From Lineus longissimus (taxonomy: Eukaryota > Nemertea > Pilidiophora > Heteronemertea > Lineidae): a stretch of 64,000 bases of DNA. Made by a program: the position numbers and the translations under genes. Below, in pieces: positions 59,216 to 64,000 of this stretch. Under the pieces are notes generated by a model. That model was not told where the DNA came from. It saw only the letters and a list, made by a program, of their open reading frames with translations, and ran no database searches. The first letter of the stretch is position 1, and each line of letters begins with the position of its first letter. The stretch is taken from positions 4,712,001-4,776,000 of the forward strand of contig NC_088323.1 of NCBI RefSeq assembly GCF_910592395.1, read 5' to 3'.

Positions 59216-60183
59216 TTCAATTCAACTTTTCAATATCACAAGGTTTACAAGACTCTGAAAGAGAAGAACAATCACTGTACTGCAAACTGCCAGTTCCGCA
59301 GTTGGTACCCTCCAAAATGGCCTTCACACCCTCTCAAAAATTCTATCACATTTTCCAATACCCAAGGCCAAGTTGGCTATAAAACAACACACGACGATAC
59401 GTCGCAATAAAATGAGGTTCATGGCAGTCCCCGCCTGGTCAGCCAAATCGTTGCCAACAACGCTAAAATAAATCATCATTGACATTATTTATTGTTCACA
59501 CTCACAGCTACCTAACCGTTCCTGAAAAGATTGCAAAATACATGAAAGTGGAGTTCTGATGATTAAAAGGGTGAACATAAGGCTGATTCTGCATGACTCA
59601 GAAATACTGCACACTCAGCGCAGCATGCAAGCACGCACATTCCACTGCACTAGCTTGCAAAATGCATGGGAAATGCGCATGCATGCTGCGCGCAGCTTCA
59701 CGCGACAATGAGGAGCATTTTTTCTCGATCAACTGAAAGCCCAATAAGAAGGGTCACCCAAGAAATCGAGTAAAATCGGCTTCTATACATACTCGTTTAT
59801 CGTTTGCCGTCAAAAAATATAAATTTTGAATACTATTATCTGGCTTATTTGGGCATTTTTTAGGGAACGCATCTCAAAAACTTTGTTGTGGCCGCCATTG
59901 TGAATAGCGGGTTCCACGAAAAATTGGATCGAAAAACGGAATTACGACACGAGTTTTTGCCTCTTTTAGTTGATTCCTCTATTGAAATATGTTTATACAG
60001 ATTTTAATCGTTGTTTATTTTACCTTTCAATAAGTTAGTGTGTAGAGGTTTGTGAGATAAATGCTTTAATCTTATTAAATTCTCGCTGTGGCAGCATTAC
60101 CTAGTCTTTATTTTATGAGCACCTTCTCAAAATGGAGTTTTGGAGGCGGAAGTGATTTAATTTTCACATTTTCAGGAATAAAA
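59216..60183. promoter_or_regulatory. Shared divergent promoter region PAN2 / COMMD3
   Basis: 968 bp separate the PAN2 ATG (minus strand) from the COMMD3 ATG (plus strand). The interval holds a YY1-like GCCGCCATT at about 59890-59899 and CpG-containing segments (for example 'gcgcatgcatgctgcgcgcagc' near 59674-59696, nearly palindromic). A head-to-head housekeeping pair at this distance usually shares one bidirectional promoter; the exact starts cannot be read. Confidence 0.5.
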
Positions 60184-61942
60184 ATGGAAATATCAAGCGA
60201 AATACTCGAGAGTTTGCAGTTTGCAGGCGATAGTGCCCATATACCAGACAAGTGCTTCCCAGCTCTAGTCAGGAAAGTTTGTGAATGCGCCTTAAACAAC
60301 CGCAGCAGGAATGCAATTGCTGGTAAAAAATTATGAGTGCATGTCAAAAATGAAAATGTTGCTGGCTTCATCATGATCATGTCATTGTTTATCGTGTTTT
60401 CACCACAAGAGGCACCGTCTGTAAAGGGGAAAATCACCTGATCATCTTGGAAGAAAACTAGCTGAAGAAATCCTCTCCCGAGATTCAGTTAAATCATTCG
60501 AGTTTATCCGAAGAGCTAGATTTCTATCCCAATCACACTTTTACAGCCAGCTAGCTGTCTACTTCTTGTCTTCAGGTGATGGTCAGTTCTCAGCCATAGA
60601 TCAAGCCATCCTGAAGGAAACTTCATCTGCTTTGTTGGCAATCATTGTAGAGGCAGCCAAACATGATGCCAGTATATCAACAATTGGAGGCGTATTAGAG
60701 GACTGTAAATTCAGTACAGACAGAGTCAATTCATTTAATTCCATTTACTCGGTAAGTATAAGTGGTTCTAGAAACTTGCTATTTCGATTTTGGACAAACT
60801 TGTGACACAGAAAAGTGCTTGATACTAATAACTTCAGATCATTTAACTTGGTCTTTTACATGGTTAAGTTAGAAGGTGTGCAGTAACAAAGCCAAAATTC
60901 CCAATCGAGTACCAAAATTTTGATAACAAAAACTACCTACTGACTGTAATTCAATACCAGTCGTAAAGTCTTGTTTTTTCTACAGGAAATTAAACCACAG
61001 ATGCAAATTTTGTTGAGCAGGTATGTTCCATGTCAATAATTTATAAATTTCAGGAACCAAATCAACTGAAATCGACTTTGCAGTCATTTCACATCTTTTT
61101 TGCTGAATGGCCTCTGAGAAAAGAGAGATTTTTTACTTTCTGTGTGCGATATTGTATGTATCCCTATCTGCAGCGATGACTGTGATGAACACAGACTCTT
61201 CACTTGATTTAGTTTCTTTTTGAATTATCTTTTATATCATCTCTTATATTTTCTGTTATCCTCAGCGTCGGGAATAATTCACCTCATGTTGTTGATGTCG
61301 ACTGGAGATTAGATTACTACATCAAGGTATGTTTAAAAATACATAGTTACCATGGTAACTCTAGAATAGAAGCAGGCTCATGTCCAAAAGTGTTTTGTCA
61401 ACAGTCGCATTTTGAAAAGTTCATTTTTAAATCCTGCAGGTATGGGTGACACCAAGAATAAATAAACCACTTCTTTGCAGTAAGTATCGTTTTAGCTTTT
61501 TTTTTCACATCTTAATCCTGGTTTTCAAATTTGCTTACAGAACAACCATGTAGAGAGAATATGTCAACCAACCTACCTTATCAACCTAAAAACCGAGGTA
61601 AGTCGGAAATAAAAGTTGGAGATGCGAAATTTGTGGAACCTCTGACAAAGATAAGATCTGTCTCCAGGCTAAAAATGTGAAAAATTCAGTTTCAAAGTGA
61701 GCCTTCTGGTTGTTACATTGTCCTCACAAGATCAATTTGGCATGAATAAAACTCTAATCAAGCCATATGATCTCTCTCAATGAAACTTGCGAACAGTACA
61801 GATATTTGAATCTATTTTACAGGAATGTGGAGCACCAGGAACCAAGGATGTCCAGTTCGAATGCACAGCAGAACAACTCCAGGATTTGGTGGGAAAGTTA
61901 AAGGACGCTTCAAAGTGTATGGAAAAACTAAGTCAGACCTGA
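60184..61942 (+). CDS. COMMD3: COMM domain-containing protein 3
   Basis: Subunit of the COMMD/CCDC22/CCDC93 Commander assembly, which acts with Retriever in endosomal recycling of membrane proteins. Six exons: 60184-60322, 60576-60751, 60986-61020, 61266-61326, 61541-61597, 61823-61942. The joined frame is 195 codons plus stop, the same length as human COMMD3. N-terminal helical domain: MEISSEILESLQFAGDSAH, then LKETSSALLAIIVEAAKHDA and LEDCKF. COMM domain at the C-terminal end: VVDVDWRLDYYIK with the conserved Trp, and ECTAEQLQDLVGKLKDASKC, which is the family signature. An in-frame upstream stretch lacks a better start; ATG at 60184 (AAAATGG) is chosen because it matches the family N-terminus. 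Polyadenylation signals AATAAA at 62005-62010 and 62055-62060. Confidence 0.96.
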
Positions 61943-62004
61943 TGTGGATGATCGTTGATACTCTAAAAACAATAGAAATGGACTGTTGAGATTGTAACTT
62001 GAAG

Positions 62005-62060
62005 AATAAAAGGAAAATGTGTGAGGACAGTTCGTCCTTTAATCTCACAAATGAAATAAA
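62005..62060 (+). terminator. Polyadenylation signals of COMMD3
   Basis: Two AATAAA hexamers at 62005-62010 and 62055-62060, 63 and 113 nt after the COMMD3 stop codon. These give a short 3'UTR. Confidence 0.65.
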
Positions 62061-64000
62061 TGATTCCATTCAGGATTCCATTCCACACAAATGTATCTTT
62101 TGTGCTACTGTGGTATATTAATGCAATGGATTATTGGCTTGATTTTGGCAGGAATTATTCTTTGGTTACAAGAACCTAGTTTGTTATTGTCTATTCAATC
62201 ATTAAAGTGTATGTTATTGTACACCTAGTATAAAGAAATTATTAAAATTTTCGCCACAGCATTCACTTCTGCTGTAATGTAGTCCACAGATTGTTCCTAG
62301 TGCATGCACTTTCTTTTGCTTTGAAATACATATAATTGTGTCTGATGTATATTTAGTCATCTTCGCAAAATCAAATGCAATAGTCTGCTTAGCCTTATCA
62401 ATGAACTTTAGGTCATTTAGGCATGATCAAAAAATCTAAATAATTATTTTTGTATTTTAAGAAGAAGATTGTCTCAATCTTTGTATGATAAGGTCACATG
62501 TAAGTACAGATGAACAATATGAATATGCTAATCAACATAGTGTTTGGTTCAATTTTTATGGACACCCACCATGTATGACAGTATGGCTGGATTCTAAACA
62601 TGCTGGTCTGTCAACCAGCTTGCCAAAGGTGAAAGCCAACAACATCAGGAAGAATCCAGTACCTCTTACAGGGAGGTACAAATGACACTCCTGAAAGAGG
62701 CCAACAAAAACACCTGGCAAGAGAGAAGAGGGGACCTTAGAAGCAACACCCTCCTTGATACTACAGACTTGAAGCCATCCTCAAGACGATGAGCAAAGCC
62801 CAGTCCGGGAGGTGCCTGTGCAACACACTGGATCAGACACCAGAGCATGTGCTACAGAACTGCCACATTAACCTTGGTTGACACCCGGTCAAGGGAAAGG
62901 TACACTTTGAAAAACAAACACTGGGAGATATCGTTTGATAGCCTTGGATGGCAAGACATCTTGGAGGAGTCCAAATTCAAACCAACAACCGAGACTTTTT
63001 GGTAAACAAGTCGGCTGTCCTAGAGAGTTGTGGTCAGGGTGGTGTCAAACAACAAAATCAAAGACGGAGGTAAAAATATAAAATGTTTAATAATCTGAAC
63101 AGTATACAGGTAAAACACAGATTGAACATTATAAATTAAGGATAAATCAAGGAGGGGACATAAAAATATCACTGGTGGGTAAATTTGTGCAATTTGTCCT
63201 GTCTGTGCAAGAGAGTCTGTCTTGGACCTTTGACCCCAGAGTGACAAAGTGATGCCCCATACTCGTCCTTGATTAGGGATTTCTGTATACTTCATTAATT
63301 GATCCATCAGAGTGATATGATATATTCCAGTGAACTTAAGTGAATGATTTAGAAAATGAAACAACAGCCGATTTGGTACCATCATAGTTTAGTTTTTGCA
63401 AAGATATGTAAAGCCACATGAACTGGTGGTGAACAAAACAAACAGTCATGGTCTTGTAAAACTGAAATTAATTTACTTGAGGCTTTTGCCAAAACTTTTG
63501 AATAAGAATAATTACATCAATTCGAATTTGAGTCCAAAGTGTTTCTTCCCCCCAGTTATTGGCAGTTTAGCCAGAGGAGAGCTAACACCCATCTAATACA
63601 TCCCAAAATATCTGCCAAAAATACAAAGAGACGCAAAAGAACTCTGTTGGTCACAAGCAGACAACACATCCAAAACAAGCACACGAGACCCCACAATCAC
63701 ACTATAACCCCACAAGCATACTGTATTCCACAAGCATACAAACACACAACAGAGGGACCCAAAGTCTTGATCGATAGAAAAATTTCTCCTAAAGTTGCCA
63801 TAAAATATCAACCAGCTCGAGTTAGGACTTGGAATGTATCTGTTGAAAAGCAAAACTGTTTTGCTTAAAAAGATCATGTATTAATGTAATGCTCATAAGG
63901 CATTATAGTTTTACAATCAAATTATTCATCCCTTGGTACTATCCACAACAGTACACTTTGCTCACTGTTGATTCGATTTTCAAGGTTTACATCAATTCAT
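62061..64000. other. Intergenic sequence downstream of COMMD3
   Basis: AT-rich, no intact gene. It contains the reverse-transcriptase-like remnant at 62640-63010. The 63593-63877 region has open frames on both strands with no recognisable product. Confidence 0.5.
62640..63010 (+). pseudogene. Decayed non-LTR retrotransposon fragment (C-terminal end)
   Basis: One frame reads KAQSGRCLCNTLDQTPEHVL followed by QNCH at about 62789-62865, like the Cys-rich segment (CxC...QTPEHVLQxC) near the C-terminus of many non-LTR retrotransposon polyproteins. Upstream in the same neighbourhood ANKNTWQERRGDLRS and downstream DSLGWQDILEESKFKP can be read, but stops and frame changes interrupt it, so it is non-functional. 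No 5' reverse-transcriptase core (FADD-type motif) is present. The assignment rests on a short motif. Confidence 0.5.

Noticed and set aside
58912-59410. Plus-strand frames of 156 and 123 codons opposite PAN2 exon 1
   Set aside because: They are antisense shadows of the His/Gly-rich coding tract.

Overview
This is a 64 kb piece of an intron-rich animal nuclear genome. Genes have GT-AG introns, AATAAA-type signals, satellites, a MITE and a tRNA-derived SINE, and there is no bacterial operon structure. Proteins are closest to generic bilaterian sequences. Dispersed repeats (a GACCTTG/AGGTCA-rich element ending in a GCTCAC...GTGAGC palindrome, and a tRNA-like SINE with a 'gaccttgggcaa' tail) resemble those I know from molluscs and other lophotrochozoans. 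A marine lophotrochozoan is my best guess, but it is not proven.

Layout. (1) 1-6414, + strand: the 3' eight exons of an AMP-activated protein kinase gamma subunit; its start lies outside the window. (2) 6415-22076: about 15 kb without a recognisable gene, holding probable 3'UTR, a 66-bp satellite (about 12.0-13.1 kb), a local 500-bp-offset duplication and one MITE copy. (3) 22077-23814, - strand: a two-exon gene for a secreted, cysteine-free Pro/Ala/Gln/Lys repeat protein with a cationic C-terminal tail. I do not recognise it as a known family. (4) 26774-29140, - strand: EXOG, a mitochondrial endo/exonuclease, five exons. (5) 31811-41034, - strand: three complete class I ADP-ribosylation factor genes in tandem with identical intron positions. 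(6) 41048-49738: upstream non-coding sequence of the third Arf gene, then a long empty stretch. (7) 49739-59215, - strand: a complete 23-exon PAN2 gene (poly(A) deadenylase catalytic subunit). (8) 60184-61942, + strand: a complete six-exon COMMD3 gene, divergent from PAN2. (9) 62640-63010: a probable decayed reverse-transcriptase remnant.

The genes are unrelated housekeeping functions (energy sensing, mitochondrial DNA repair, Golgi/vesicle GTPases, mRNA decay, endosomal trafficking) plus one lineage-specific secreted protein. I reconstructed exon boundaries by hand from splice sites and reading frame. Every complete gene model sums to an exact number of codons: COMMD3 195 aa, Arfs 181/180/181 aa, EXOG 378 aa, PAN2 1229 aa, secreted protein 408 aa.

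The most unusual points are: a PAN2 with a C-x5-C-x4-C-x3-H zinc finger inside the pseudo-protease domain and a His/Gly-rich N-terminus; the Pro-rich secreted protein with an amphipathic cationic tail; near-identity of exon 2 across the three Arf genes while the other exons have drifted; a forkhead-like motif in nearly every unit of the 66-bp satellite; and two GC-AG introns.
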